In this document: positions 26,640-36,871 of the stretch, in pieces
How positions within the stretch are numbered: position 1 is the stretch's first letter
Layout of the letters: each line of letters begins with the position of its first letter
Translations under genes and position numbers: made by a program
Origin: Zygnema cylindricum
Lineage: Eukaryota > Streptophyta > Zygnematophyceae > Zygnematales > Zygnemataceae
Length of the DNA stretch: 64,000 nucleotides
Direction: 5' to 3'
Assembly: GCA_037447655.1 (NCBI GenBank)
Contig: JBBHKE010000775.1
Coordinates: forward strand, 101,692-165,691
The notes under the pieces: generated by a model
What the model saw: the letters and a program-made list of their open reading frames with translations, nothing else
Databases searched by the model: none
What the model was told of the DNA's origin: nothing

Positions 26640-29600
26640 ATGGATGTGTCTTCTCTAGGCATAGTTACTGAACCATCTTTACATGGAAACAGTTTAAGAG
26701 AATCACAATCTTTACATGGAAACAGTTTAAGAGACTCACAATCTTTACATGGAAACAGTTTAAGAGACTCACAGTCTTTACATGGAAACAGTTTAAGAGA
26801 CTCACAACTCCTTATCGCTTCGTCTGACGCTATAGATGACTCCGATACAAAGGCTCCAAAAAAGAGGTCAGAAACATGGACTCAAGAGGAAATAAGAGCG
26901 TTAATATCACTGAGAGGAGAAATGGAAAAGTATTTTGGTACAAGCAAATCAAATAGACATGTTTGGGAGCAAATTTCTTCGAGAATGAAAGGATTTGGTT
27001 TCGATCGAAATGCAACAATGTGTACGGACAAATGGAGAAATCTTTTGAAAGATCATAAGAAAGCGAAGGTTCAAAATAAATTGGGAGGAACAAAACTTCC
27101 AATATACAAAGAATTGGAAATGTTACTGATTGCAAGAAAAGCTGCGGGAAAATCAGCGAACGGAGGGATTCACAGAGACAGAGGTGATATTTGCGTAGAG
27201 TTTTAGGATTTTCTGGATATATCAGAGCGCCTTACGATTTTTTTAGCGTTTTGTCGGTAATGCTTTGGTTTTGGTTCTGGTTTTTCTGGTTTTTCTTTTT
27301 TTTTGTGAGTTCTTAACATTTTTTGCTGTTTCAATGACAGACGGAGGTGATGTTTTTTCAGAAAACCATAGGCGATTTTTAGTTTGTTTTTGTTTTTTTT
27401 TTGCCCCTTTTTTATTTTCATTCATTTTTGACCTTTCCAATAAACCGTTCAACTTACTATATGGTTGTGTCGGGTCACGTATGGAATGAATCGCTATTGG
27501 AGTTAATAACACTCTATCGGTGCCCCGAAATTCTTGCCCTTGAAACTAACGGTGTTAATAATACTAATTGTTTTTTTTTTAAGCTAATTCTTTGAGCGGT
27601 TCACAATTAGACACTTCATTTGGAACTAAAAACATTTATATTTATTACTCTAGATTCACTGTCTATCATTGTAGCAATGTTTCATTATTACTATATCTTT
27701 TATGTTTCAAGCAAGAGTTGACATTTGATGTTTGTTTCAATGTTGGTATGATAATTGAGTAATTGAGTAGTAATTTAGTAAGGATTGATAAAAAGGTCAG
27801 GTATTTTTCTGCAGTTTTTTTTTTTTTAATTGCTAGTTCTGCTCTCTTGTATTCACCATCGTTCCAAAGTTTATTTTTTGGCCTTAGGAGTGTGGACTTG
27901 GAAATGAATGTAAGACTTTATTAAGAAATGGGAACAAAGACTTGGAAGAAAAAAGTGTTTGTTTGAAAAATTTGTTATTGCACCAGGAGAAGATGAGTCG
28001 AATAATTTTTTCTAAGATCCTGTCGCTCTCTTTTCTGTGCGTTTCTCCCTCGTTTCTCTTGGTCCTCTTTAAACTTCTCATCTCTCTCTCCGGCGTCTCT
28101 CCATTACTCTCTCTCCTTCTCTCCATCCCGTCCTCTTTTCTGGGTGTTTCTCGATCCACCATTAAAATGGTTTAGTCTTGCCAAGAGTCCAACTTTTTGA
28201 AAAACTGTGGCGCTTAGTATAGGCAATCTTGACTTGTGTGGCAATCTTGTTGTTTTTTTTCCTTCTCTTTTTTTTTTTTCATATGATAATAATAGGCATG
28301 AGATGTACAGTTGCACTATCAATTTGAGTGGCTTCATAACGATAATTTTTAATTTTTAATCTTTTTCATGTTCTGTTTCACGTGTTAGGAACATGTGTAC
28401 CCATCTCTTTATTTTGTTTTATTTCCTGTTTAAAATATTGATGTTACGAAAGAATTTCTTCGATGCACTCTTGGGCTTCAGACACATCGTAGGTCCAATT
28501 TTTTATTGCAGTTTGTTTAAGAAAAACTTCAAAAATCCGCCCTTCCCCCCCTCTTCTCTCTCTCTTTTTCTCTCTCTCTCTCTCTCTCACCTCTGCATTG
28601 GAAGTTAAGTTTGGTGAAAGTGTGATCCTCAAATTTTTGCATTTGCTTTTACGTCTCTCACATCGCTCACATAGCTCACATCTTTTGTTTTTCTTTCATC
28701 ATTTGCATTTTTTCTGTTTCTTGCATCATGTAAACCTACCTTTTCTTCCCTATCTTTTACATTCACGTCTTTTATAGCACACACAAAACTTACTTGGGTT
28801 ACACCTTTCACATATTTCTCCTTTGCTGTTCACCGCTGTCTAGGTTGATGTCCACAAGTTTAGATCTTTACTAATAACCCACACTTTTTCTATGCCATCC
28901 CCCATATTCGTTCTACGCCATTCTAAATCTTGTTTTGAATTAATCAGAATCATCTACCGTTTTTAATGCCTTCAAAAATATTATTAATAGACATACCAAA
29001 TGTTAATAGTGTTCTCATAAATTGTGTGGACCGCCCTAATAGGGATTATCAGTGTACTTCCTTACCTTTTTTCTTGTGTCGTCGGTCACGCAGGAGAGCG
29101 ACTCAGAAGTGGTTCAAATGTATGAAGGTTGGGATGCAGCAGTTTCAGACCAACCGATAGGAGGGAGAGGAGTTGGAGGAGAAGAGGGAGGAGGAGAGGG
29201 AGGAAGTGGAACAGGAAACAAAGTCATCACTGTCAAGTTTGGTGATGAGATTCGGAAGATTGGAATCGAGGCATCGGATTCGTGCATTATGACGAACTTT
29301 TTGGTTGGAAGATGAGTTTGGGATTGTTCGACCTCCGAGTAAAGATATGCCTACTTCCAGTTTACTGAGTCTGATGTTGGATCCAGGTACAGCTTAATTT
29401 TTAAACCAATTTTTTTAACTTTCGGATTGGTTAATTGGACTTTTTCTTCACGACTATTTCCAGTTTACTGAGTCTGATGCTGGATGCAGTTATAGTTTGA
29501 TTTTGACTATTGACGGGTCAATTTAACAGTGTCTGGAAGAATGGGTTAATTTAACTGTTAGTGGATGGTCTAATATTGGAACAGCTCACGATGTTTATGC

Positions 29601-30100
29601 ATACAAATGCTTTTAAGCTTGATGTTTTCATTATTCCCAAGTTGCAGTTATTACTATTCTTATTATTTGTCAACTTCAGTGTGACCATTTCTCATGGATG
29701 ACTTGGACTTTCATTAAAGACATCTGCTTTGTCTTTTAGTGCAGGTGTATAAGCAGTAGTGTGATCAGACTCCAGTTTGTGAATGATCTGCGTGGGTATT
29801 TCTGTCGCAAATTCTACTTTATTGCCGCTCGTTTTTTCTTTTTTTCTTTCTTTCTCCCTCCCTCCCTCCTCCCTCCCTCCCTCCCCGGCACTCCCCCCCT
29901 CTCTCTACTTCCCTCTCTCTCCCCCACTCTCCCCTCTCTCCTGCTCTCCTTTTCTCTTCTCTCTCTCTCTCTCCCTCTTCTCCCCTCTCCTCTCCTCAAT
30001 CCTCTCTCTCACACACACTCTGTTTCTTTCTTTCTACCTTTCTTACTTTTTCTCAGGAATGCATGTAAAACCACGTGCATACAATGAATCTGGCCGCCTT

Positions 30101-30181
<81 letters not shown>

Positions 30182-30494
30182 TCTATCTCTCTCCTTCCTC
30201 TTCCCCCCCCTCTCTCTCCTTCTCCTCTCTCTCTCTCTTACTTTGTCTCTTTTTTTCTCTTTCCCAGGCATGCCCGTAAAGCTATGTGCGTACGATGAAT
30301 CTGGTCGCCTTACCGGTGAAGCGTATTCAAAAGTTTTTTTTTCCGATGCGGATTTGAAGGATTTTTTGACGAGGAGAGGATGGGTGAGTTTACGGGAAAT
30401 GGGAAGTTCGAGGGACATCGATAATCTAGAAGAGCTCAACTCCATGGCGGTTTACCAAAGAGGGAGTTTTGTTCTCGACGGAGGAAATGGTTAA
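26640..30494 (+). CDS. GT-1-like: GT-1-like trihelix transcription factor, with an internal frame break
   Basis: Nuclear DNA-binding factor of the GT-1 clade, which in flowering plants binds GT elements of light-regulated promoters. Recognised exons: 26640 to about 27183, 29094-29386 and 30268-30494. Exon 1 has four SLHGNSLRDSQ repeats, then the trihelix (ETWTQEEIRALISLR, then MCTDKWRNLLKDHKKAK). Exon 2 encodes ITVKFGDEIRKIGIE and, in another frame, RTFWLEDEFG…DMPTSS. Exon 3 encodes MPVKLCAYDESGRL and FLTRRGWVSLRE, matching the GT-1 C-terminal domain. Exons 2 and 3 join in phase. In exon 2 the first frame hits TGA at 29313 and the FWLEDE frame has TGA at 29290, with a segment of about ten residues missing. 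Exon 1 also does not join exon 2 in phase, so a linker exon is unrecognised. It is either a pseudogene, a truncated form or a sequence error. Confidence 0.85.
26672..26806 (+). repeat. 33-bp coding repeat in GT-1 exon 1
   Basis: Four nearly identical copies of TCTTTACATGGAAACAGTTT plus AAGAGACTCACAA, each 11 codons, just before the trihelix domain. Near-identity implies a recent expansion. Confidence 0.93.
27184..29093 (+). other. First recognised intron of the GT-1-like gene
   Basis: 1.9 kb, T-rich with CT-rich blocks (28015-28140 and 28540-28600). A possible copy of the exon 1 edge lies at 27337-27354 (GACAGACGGAGGTGATGT against GACAGAGGTGATAT at 27176-27189). No exon could be placed although the protein family has a linker here. 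Confidence 0.45.
29351..29506 (+). repeat. Duplicated 3' edge of GT-1 exon 2
   Basis: 29351-29400 (CTTCCAGTTTACTGAGTCTG, ATGTTGGATCCAG, donor GTACAGC, then TTAATTTT) recurs at 29458-29506 with GATGCTGGATGCAGTTATAG. The second copy has lost the GT donor. They are separated by 57 bases. Confidence 0.88.
29830..30316 (+). repeat. CT tract plus duplicated 5' edge of the last GT-1 exon
   Basis: Two units, each a CT-rich tract followed by an AG acceptor and about 50 bases of exon sequence. The unit ending at 30104 gives GMHVKPRAYNESGRLT; the real exon at 30268-30316 gives GMPVKLCAYDESGRLT. The upstream copy keeps its acceptor (TTTCTCAG) and frame but runs into (CT)n. Confidence 0.9.
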
Positions 30495-31440
30495 TGGCAA
30501 TTGTATGGGCTTTTTTAGGGTTTAGACACAAGGACGAAAAAATAGGGGAAAAATGGTTTCGATGATTTTTTTGTAGGTTTTCTTTTTATATTTTTTTTTT
30601 CCTAGTCTGGAAACTGGTGCTGTAAATAGTAAAGCTTGTAGGGATAGGATTTGCAGAAAAAACGAATAAGTAAAATGTGTATAGAAAAAAGTATTAAATA
30701 AGTGAATAGAACAAGTGAATAAAATGGTGTTAAAAGTAGATGGTTATGTTTTCTTTTTTGTATTTGAATTTGTGGACAAACTTTGTATTGAGATTGTCAA
30801 TTGGAGTTGGGAATATTGTTCCTCTTAAGAATTGTTTAGATGTGTAAATAGTCATATAGTTTTTTAAGCCATTTAAGTACCGCGTGAATTTGTTGAAACT
30901 CTTTATTTCGAATAGTCTCAAAAAGTTATAAAGGTCTACCTTTATATTCTGATTCGTGGGTCATCTCCAACATTTTTTTAGTCTCCCCTGATCGTGGCTT
31001 TTTTGTTCTCAGCTGATCGTGAGATATGTATACTTTGTGTCAGCCTTATATCTTTTTTGGCAACTTGGTTTTTTATGAAAACTTTGTCGTATTTTGATGT
31101 GAAGTTGTTGAGAAACTTTTGATTGACTCTTTTTTGACTGATTATTTTCCGTACACTAGACTATTTATTTCTATTTAAAAAAGAAAAGTGTTAGAAAAGA
31201 GCATTTTTTATTACTAGGAAACTGCAAATAGTGTTTCCAACAGTTTCAGCATATCTGAACTATGCTTTCTACACCTTTGGCGGTTTATTTTCAGCTTCAA
31301 ATATACTGTCGAAATTCTTATATTCCTAAATACTTCTGCTGTGAATTCCTAAATATTTTTCTAAAAAATGATCTTCATGATTATTCCGCTAAGTAAACTT
31401 GTACTTATTCACATTCCTATTGAGTCAAAATAACACCTTC
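30495..31440. other. 3' flank of the GT-1-like gene and intergenic sequence
   Basis: AT-rich, no frame with recognisable content. Probably includes the 3'UTR of the trihelix gene. Confidence 0.5.
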
Positions 31441-31974
31441 AAAAGTGAGGTGCTTTCGTTAACCGACTAATTTCTCAGGCGAAAAACAAAATAAAGGAAC
31501 AAAACTCCAACAGGAATAAGGTCGAGGGAAGATAAAATCGTCTCATTTTTTAACTCAACAGGAATAAGGTCGAGGGAAGATAAAATCGTCTCATAAAAAA
31601 TGTGGAAAGCACAAAGACAGAGACTGGAAAAGGGAACAACAATAAAAAGTGCCAAAAAAAAGTACAAAAAGTCACAGAAAAGTTAAGGGAAAAGGAAAGA
31701 AAAGAAGAAGACAAAACAAATGACAAAGACGGACGAGAAACATCCAAATCCCATTTACCAACATGAACGTCGCCGATAAAAGACAAAAGTAAAAAATTGC
31801 AAGATTTTCAACCTGTATACAAAAGTCAAAAATTGCAAGATTTTAAACCTGTATACAAGTCTTGAGTACAACTTCCCTAACTTTTAATTGTAGCCAAAAG
31901 ATTTAGTTCTAGAGCACAAGCTCTAAGCTACATCCTGCCTTTAGTACTTTAATATTTTTCTCTTGCAAAAATTA
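31441..31974. repeat. 3' flank conserved between GIL1-like copies A, C and D
   Basis: Contains GTCGAGGGAAGATA, AAAGTGCC or AAAGTCACA tracts, CGCCGATAAAAGACAAAA and GCTCTAAGCTACATCCTGCC. The same order is found at 41090-41680 (copy C) and 46110-46620 (copy D) but not beside copy B. A 38-bp tandem repeat lies at 31506-31592. Confidence 0.8.
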
Positions 31975-32159
31975 GGGTTAGGTTACAGCTTTCAAGATGG
32001 TTTACTTCAGGCTTTTTGAAACAATTATGAAAAACTTTATGGAAACCGAACGATGGAAAACCATCTGCGTAAATGAAAACATTAGAAAGGGTTGCTCCGG
32101 ATCCGTGGAAAATTCCATGTCATCACTATAAGACATGACTAGAAAATACTTCGCATGTT

Positions 32160-33782
32160 TCATTCTTGGAAAGATTTTAAAGGGAATACTTGGCACGGAA
32201 TAACCACACGACGAATACGAAATCCCGGAAATACGGAAAAAGCGACACATGTGAAGTCTTCCCAAGAATCTTCCCGATAGCAACTGACGACGTCCATATA
32301 TTGTTTATCCATTTCATCACCCTTCTTTACATGAAAAATGGAAGCCGGAGGATTAAAAGATTGTGCGAGCCAATGAAGTCGCCATACAGATTTGCAGAGG
32401 TCTAAATAACCAACTGCCACTTTTTCATTTTGGTGAAAAACAGATTGAACTATTTTTCCTCCTTTTAATCTCCCAACCACTTCCCTCTCTTCTCCTCCCT
32501 CTCTTCCTCCTCTCTCACCGGCTCTCTCCCTCCCTCCCTCTCCCTTTACCTCCCTCCCACTCTCAGCCATCAAATCCACGATGAGATTCTCGAGTTTGTC
32601 GAACTTATCTTTTAAGAAATCCTTAAAATCCAAATCTCCTTCAGATCGAGCTCCACTCCTACAAGAGTCGTTGATTAACTGCTTTAACTGTTTCTTATCC
32701 ATCGATCCTTTCAAAACGATCTTCTCAAGAGGAGGATTTAACCGTTGAGATTCTTCAAAGTACTCGTCACGATGTGCAGAAGGATCCAAATTCTTACAAG
32801 GACCTCCACTTTTAAAACTTTCATTTTCAAAATCATGAAAAAGTATCGATGAGAGCATCGACTCTAATACATGTTTGACATAAGATGGTCGTTCAAACTT
32901 AATTCCTCCAAATGCACTTTGAAGTCTTCCAGTCACTTCACTTTTAAATTCCTTTCTATTGTTGTCCTTATTTTGGAATCCTTTCATTTGAGCGTTCAAA
33001 TCCCTGCTAAAATTTCTTAAAATAGCTTTAAGATCTTGGTATTCCTTGGTGAATAAAGTCGGTGAACCGCGAGAGTTATCGTACGATCCACTACTTGTAT
33101 TCATTTTTGAATTCTCGCGTTCAAGAATTGTAAGCTTTTCCATGGTATGAATATGTACCTTTTCAACATTTGTTTTTTCCTCTTCGAGAATTCTAAGTTG
33201 TTGACGTAGAGATTCTTCCATTTCATTTGATTGTTGTGATTGTAGTTTTAATTGCTCTTCGAAGAATTTTCGTTGTTTTGTGAACTCGTTCTTAACACGA
33301 CAATATGATGTTTTAAATTGTTCTCTTTCCTCCTCCGTCTTCTTTTTTTCCTCTTGCAAACTTTTTTCCTTTTTATTTGCTATTTGCAATAGCTCTTCCA
33401 GTTCTTTTAACTTGCTTTCTTCAAATGCAAAAACGTCCTCGGAAGAAGCTTCGAACGATTCTTGGATAATCTCGTTGGTCGAGTCGGCTTTATAACCGAC
33501 GATAAATGCACGAATTCCTTCTTTTACTTCCAATCTCTTATATTTTTCTCTCGAATGCAAGAACTGCATTTTCAAATCCTTTTGTCGCAAATCTTGTCCA
33601 GATTGAGGTCTTCGCCCAAAATATTGTCGTCTATAGTCGCAACTTCTCGCAACGCGTTGATATCGTCTCCATATAAGAAATTTCATTGAAGAAAAAGTGT
33701 TTGATAAAGGTGTAAAGATAGAATCCGCAAAAGTTTGAATCCATTTTGGAGGTGAAGATAGAATATCCCAACAGGAAGACAT
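32160..33782 (-). CDS. GIL1-like: GIL1/IRKI-like (DUF641) coiled-coil protein, copy A
   Basis: Intact 540 codons, single exon, ATG at 33782. Residues about 120-232 form a heptad-rich coiled coil (LQEEKKKTEEEREQFK). About 233-327 resembles the DUF641 helical region (FERPSYVKHVLESMLSSILF). About 406-441 is an Arg/Glu/Gly linker encoded by a GGGA minisatellite. 442-540 is the GIL1/IRKI-type C-terminal domain (YLDLCKSVWRLHWLAQSFNP, ASIFHVKKG, AFSVFPGFRIRRVVIPCQV). Flowering-plant members act in light-dependent gravitropism (GIL1) or bind a receptor kinase (IRKI); the role here is unknown. Sequence order rather than any search supports the family call. Confidence 0.78.
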   Translation of the reverse strand: MSSCWDILSSPPKWIQTFADSIFTPLSNTFSSMKFLIWRRYQRVARSCDYRRQYFGRRPQSGQDLRQKDLKMQFLHSREKYKRLEVKEGIRAFIVGYKADSTNEIIQESFEASSEDVFAFEESKLKELEELLQIANKKEKSLQEEKKKTEEEREQFKTSYCRVKNEFTKQRKFFEEQLKLQSQQSNEMEESLRQQLRILEEEKTNVEKVHIHTMEKLTILERENSKMNTSSGSYDNSRGSPTLFTKEYQDLKAILRNFSRDLNAQMKGFQNKDNNRKEFKSEVTGRLQSAFGGIKFERPSYVKHVLESMLSSILFHDFENESFKSGGPCKNLDPSAHRDEYFEESQRLNPPLEKIVLKGSMDKKQLKQLINDSCRSGARSEGDLDFKDFLKDKFDKLENLIVDLMAESGREVKGEGGRERAGERGGREGGEEREVVGRLKGGKIVQSVFHQNEKVAVGYLDLCKSVWRLHWLAQSFNPPASIFHVKKGDEMDKQYMDVVSCYREDSWEDFTCVAFSVFPGFRIRRVVIPCQVFPLKSFQE

Positions 33783-33824
33783 AGTTCCTGTAGGAAAAGA
33801 TACTAACAGTATCTTTTAGAATGA

Positions 33825-34010
33825 ACGGAGTATTAACGGACTGTAAACGGAGAATTAGCGAAGTATTAACGGAATATTAACGGAGTATTAACGAATTATT
33901 AACGGAGCATAATTGGCGTATATACGGAGTATTGACGGGGTATTAACAGAGTATAAACGGAGTATTAACGGGTTATTAACGGAGTATAAACGGAGTATTA
34001 ACGGAGACTA
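33825..34010. repeat. 11-bp minisatellite upstream of copy A
   Basis: About sixteen units of GAGTATTAACG or close variants (GAGTATAAACG, GAATTATTAACG). It starts about 40 bases upstream of the start codon of copy A and is duplicated at 38537-38722. Confidence 0.93.
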
Positions 34011-34143
34011 CAAAATGGAAAGGTATTGAAGCACTTAGTGAAGGAGAGCCTTATTGAGAACAGGTTTACTGCAGAAATGGCTAGCGCTTTTGGAATCAGG
34101 AGAAAAAATAAAAAGAAGAAAAGAAGAAAAGAAGAAAAGAAAA

Positions 34144-34755
34144 AAAAAGGAAAGAAAAGAAAAGAAAAAAAAACCATTTAAAAAAATTGCCAAACTAAAG
34201 TTTTAAAGGTTTTTGAGGTTTAAAGGCTTAATGGTTTTGTAAAATGGTTTGAAGGTTTAATGGTGTACTGGTTTAAAGGTTTAAAATTTCAATGGTGTAA
34301 AGGTTTGACGGTTAGGAGGTTTAACGGTTGAATCATTTAACGGTGCAATTGGTGAAAACTCTAGATGAAAGTTACTATACTCCTTTCATCAAAATATACT
34401 TGAAAATGTCAACAAAGCATAAATAAGCATAAAATGCAGTTGATCAATTAAAAACTAAATTACCACAAATAACAAATGATTCCGTCAAACTAAACGTACA
34501 AAGGTACAAATACTCCTGTTACATGGAAAACACCAAACTTGATACAAAAAAAGATCGGTTTTAAACAAAAATGTAGAGAGAGTGAGAGGGTGAGGGGGGA
34601 GAGGGGAGGGGGGGGAGAGAGGACAAGTGGGAAAGGATAGATAGACATTATTGTAAATGACTAAACTATGCAGCTTTAAGAAACGATTAATTAAAAAAAA
34701 AAAAAAAACATAATTTTGGAGAAACTACACGAGAAAAACGGAGACTTGAACTAAC
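34144..34755. other. Spacer between copy A and the CLPTM1-like fragment
   Basis: Contains GGTTTAAAGGTTTAA-type repeats (34195-34350) and a GGGA tract (34575-34625). The next CLPTM1 exon would be expected here and is not found. Confidence 0.6.
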
Positions 34756-36615
34756 CGTCACGGAACACGGAAAGTCGGTGAAGAAGAGGCATTTTGATGA
34801 CAAAAGCGAAAAGATCATCGATAATTGTATTCAAAAATTTATATGTCATTTGTCTCCAAGGTAAATGGGCAACGGATTTCAACTTATAGTTTATAAAAAG
34901 TTGAGGACACATCATAATAAATCCTGTAAAAAAAAAAAAAGGTACAAATAAACAATAAAATACATCAGCTTGCACCCTATTTTCGGATAAAAACATTAGA
35001 TTTAACGCCAATATGCCAGAACAACAAAAAGTACAAATTCCAGACAAAAGACAAAAGTACAAATCACAAAAAAAACTATTTGCCTTTACCTCCATTTATC
35101 CAAAACGACAAAAAGTACACATTTCAGGTAAAATACTGCTTTAATTCCACATATTGCAAAAAAAAATTAAGCACAAAGAACATATTTCAGATAGAAATAT
35201 TAGGCTTTAAAGCCAACTTTGACAAAAAATAAGAACCTAAAGAAAGAGATTAACTTTGAACATTTACAAAGAAAAGAACTGAATTATTTGGTTTTGACGC
35301 CAGGCACGATTTTTTAAGTAGTGTACCAAAAGAGAAAGAGAGAGGGAGAGGGAGAGGGAGAGAGAGAGAGAGGGGGGGAGGGGGGAGGGAGAGGCTCAAT
35401 CAGGTAGCAAAAGCTTACCAAATGTGTAAACACAACCCGTAAGAGAACCAAGAACCCACGAATACCAACTCTTATGTGTCTCATATGTCAACGAATAAAC
35501 TGCATAACAAGCTAAGAGAGGATAGAGAGCATAAGAAAGATATCGAGTCGCAATTTCGTCATATTCTTTTGTCTTATTTGTCGCATACGAGTCACGATCA
35601 CGGAATCTAAGCCACGGGATTCGTCCGGACCGGTCAATCTGAGTCAAAAATCAAAAAATAAAATTAAAGTATTAATATTTATGAATATAAAAAGCAACAA
35701 GGAAAATTGAAAATTCAACATTCAAATCGATGTTGAAGGATGTAAAAAAGAAAACAAAGTAACCACTCAAGATGAGTTACGGTATCGTTTTCAAGCTGGA
35801 TACATAAAAAGAAACAATAACAATAAATATACAAACAAAAAATAAATAATAATAATAACATTACAAATATAAAAATATTTTAACAATAATATAACATAAA
35901 AATTAATTAACACAGCATCCAGAATTTAACTGCTAAGTTGAATGACTGAAAATACTGTTTTTTATCTTCTCTCTAGACCATAGGAGACAAAATCTGAATA
36001 AAAGAAGAATAGAAGCCTTTTTTCGAGATATACTTTTCCGTTCGGTTCTCAGTTCAGTTCTCGGTTCAGTTTTCTTTCAATTAACTCAAGATTTCAGAAA
36101 CAGTCAAAGAAAAATGCCGATTAGGCAAAAGACCTAAATTGGAGAGAAAGACGAAAAAGGAGAAGAGAGTTAGAAGCAGGGAAAGTAAAATTTTCCCGAC
36201 TGGAAAATATAAAATTGCAGAGTACCAAACAATGTGGTACAAAAAAGTACTAAAAGTACAGAAATACAAAAGTACAAAAATACGAAAGCACAAATATACA
36301 AAAGAACAAAACTACAAAATGCCAAAACAGTACAAAACGCCAAAACAGCACAAAAAAGACAAAGTAAATACAAAAAAAGAAAAAAAGAAGTATAAAAGTT
36401 GGTCCAAAAAAAAAAAAATCTCACATCTATGTGCATTGCTTTTCCAATTTTCCAAAATTCGATACAAACCGAAACTCCCGAGCTCAAAATAATCATCCAG
36501 CTTGTCTCATTATCCAAAAGATAAAGAAAAATCACAAGCTGACAAAAAAAGTTGATTACGACAGATCTTGCCGATAAACCCTCCATAGACTTGTTTTGGT
36601 TCCAAAATTGAATAT
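34756..36615 (-). pseudogene. CLPTM1-like: CLPTM1-like gene fragment: three internal exons only
   Basis: Exons (minus): 36615-36425, 35638-35419 and 34923-34756, all with GT-AG borders and compatible phases. They encode IQFWNQNKSMEGLSARSVV and FLYLLDNETSWM; then IPWLRFRDRDSYATNKTKEY and HKSWYSWVLGSLTGCVY; then MMCPQLFINYKLKSVAHLP and FLNTIIDDLFAFVIKMP. These match, in order, the conserved multi-spanning core of CLPTM1 family ER/membrane proteins. Neither the N-terminal exons nor the exons after the RLSVFRD segment are found on either side. The fragment is bounded at both ends by copies of the GIL1-like segment. The retained codons look undamaged, so it is recent, part of a gene interrupted by the insertions, or an assembly join. 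Confidence 0.9.
36206..36370. repeat. AAAAGTACA-type minisatellite in CLPTM1-like intron
   Basis: 10-bp degenerate repeat (AAAAGTACAG, AAAAGTACAA, AAAACAGTACA) in the intron between the first two recognised exons. Confidence 0.85.
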
Positions 36616-36871
36616 CTGAAAGGGGAGGAGGGATGGAGGCAGGGAAGGAGAGAGGGAGAGGGAGAAGGAAAGAAGGGGGAAGAGGGGGGTTAGGTTACAG
36701 CTTTCAAGATGGTTTACTTCAGGCTTTTTGAAACAATTATGAAAAACTTTATGGAAACCGAACGATGGAAAACCATCTGCGTAAATGAAAACATTAGAAA
36801 GGGTTGCTCCGGATCCGTGGAAAATTCCATGTCATCACTATAAGACATGACTAGAAAATACTTCGCATGTT

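Larger units (their letters stand above)
31975..34143. repeat. Segmental duplication, left copy
   Basis: About 2.17 kb nearly identical to 36687-38855 at a constant offset of 4712, with only a handful of substitutions seen. It contains the whole copy A gene and its upstream minisatellite. The right border lies in an AAAGAAAAG tract. Confidence 0.97.

Noticed and set aside
29783-30298. 171-codon Ser/Leu-rich frame
   Set aside because: CT microsatellite in the GT-1 intron plus the duplicated exon edge.
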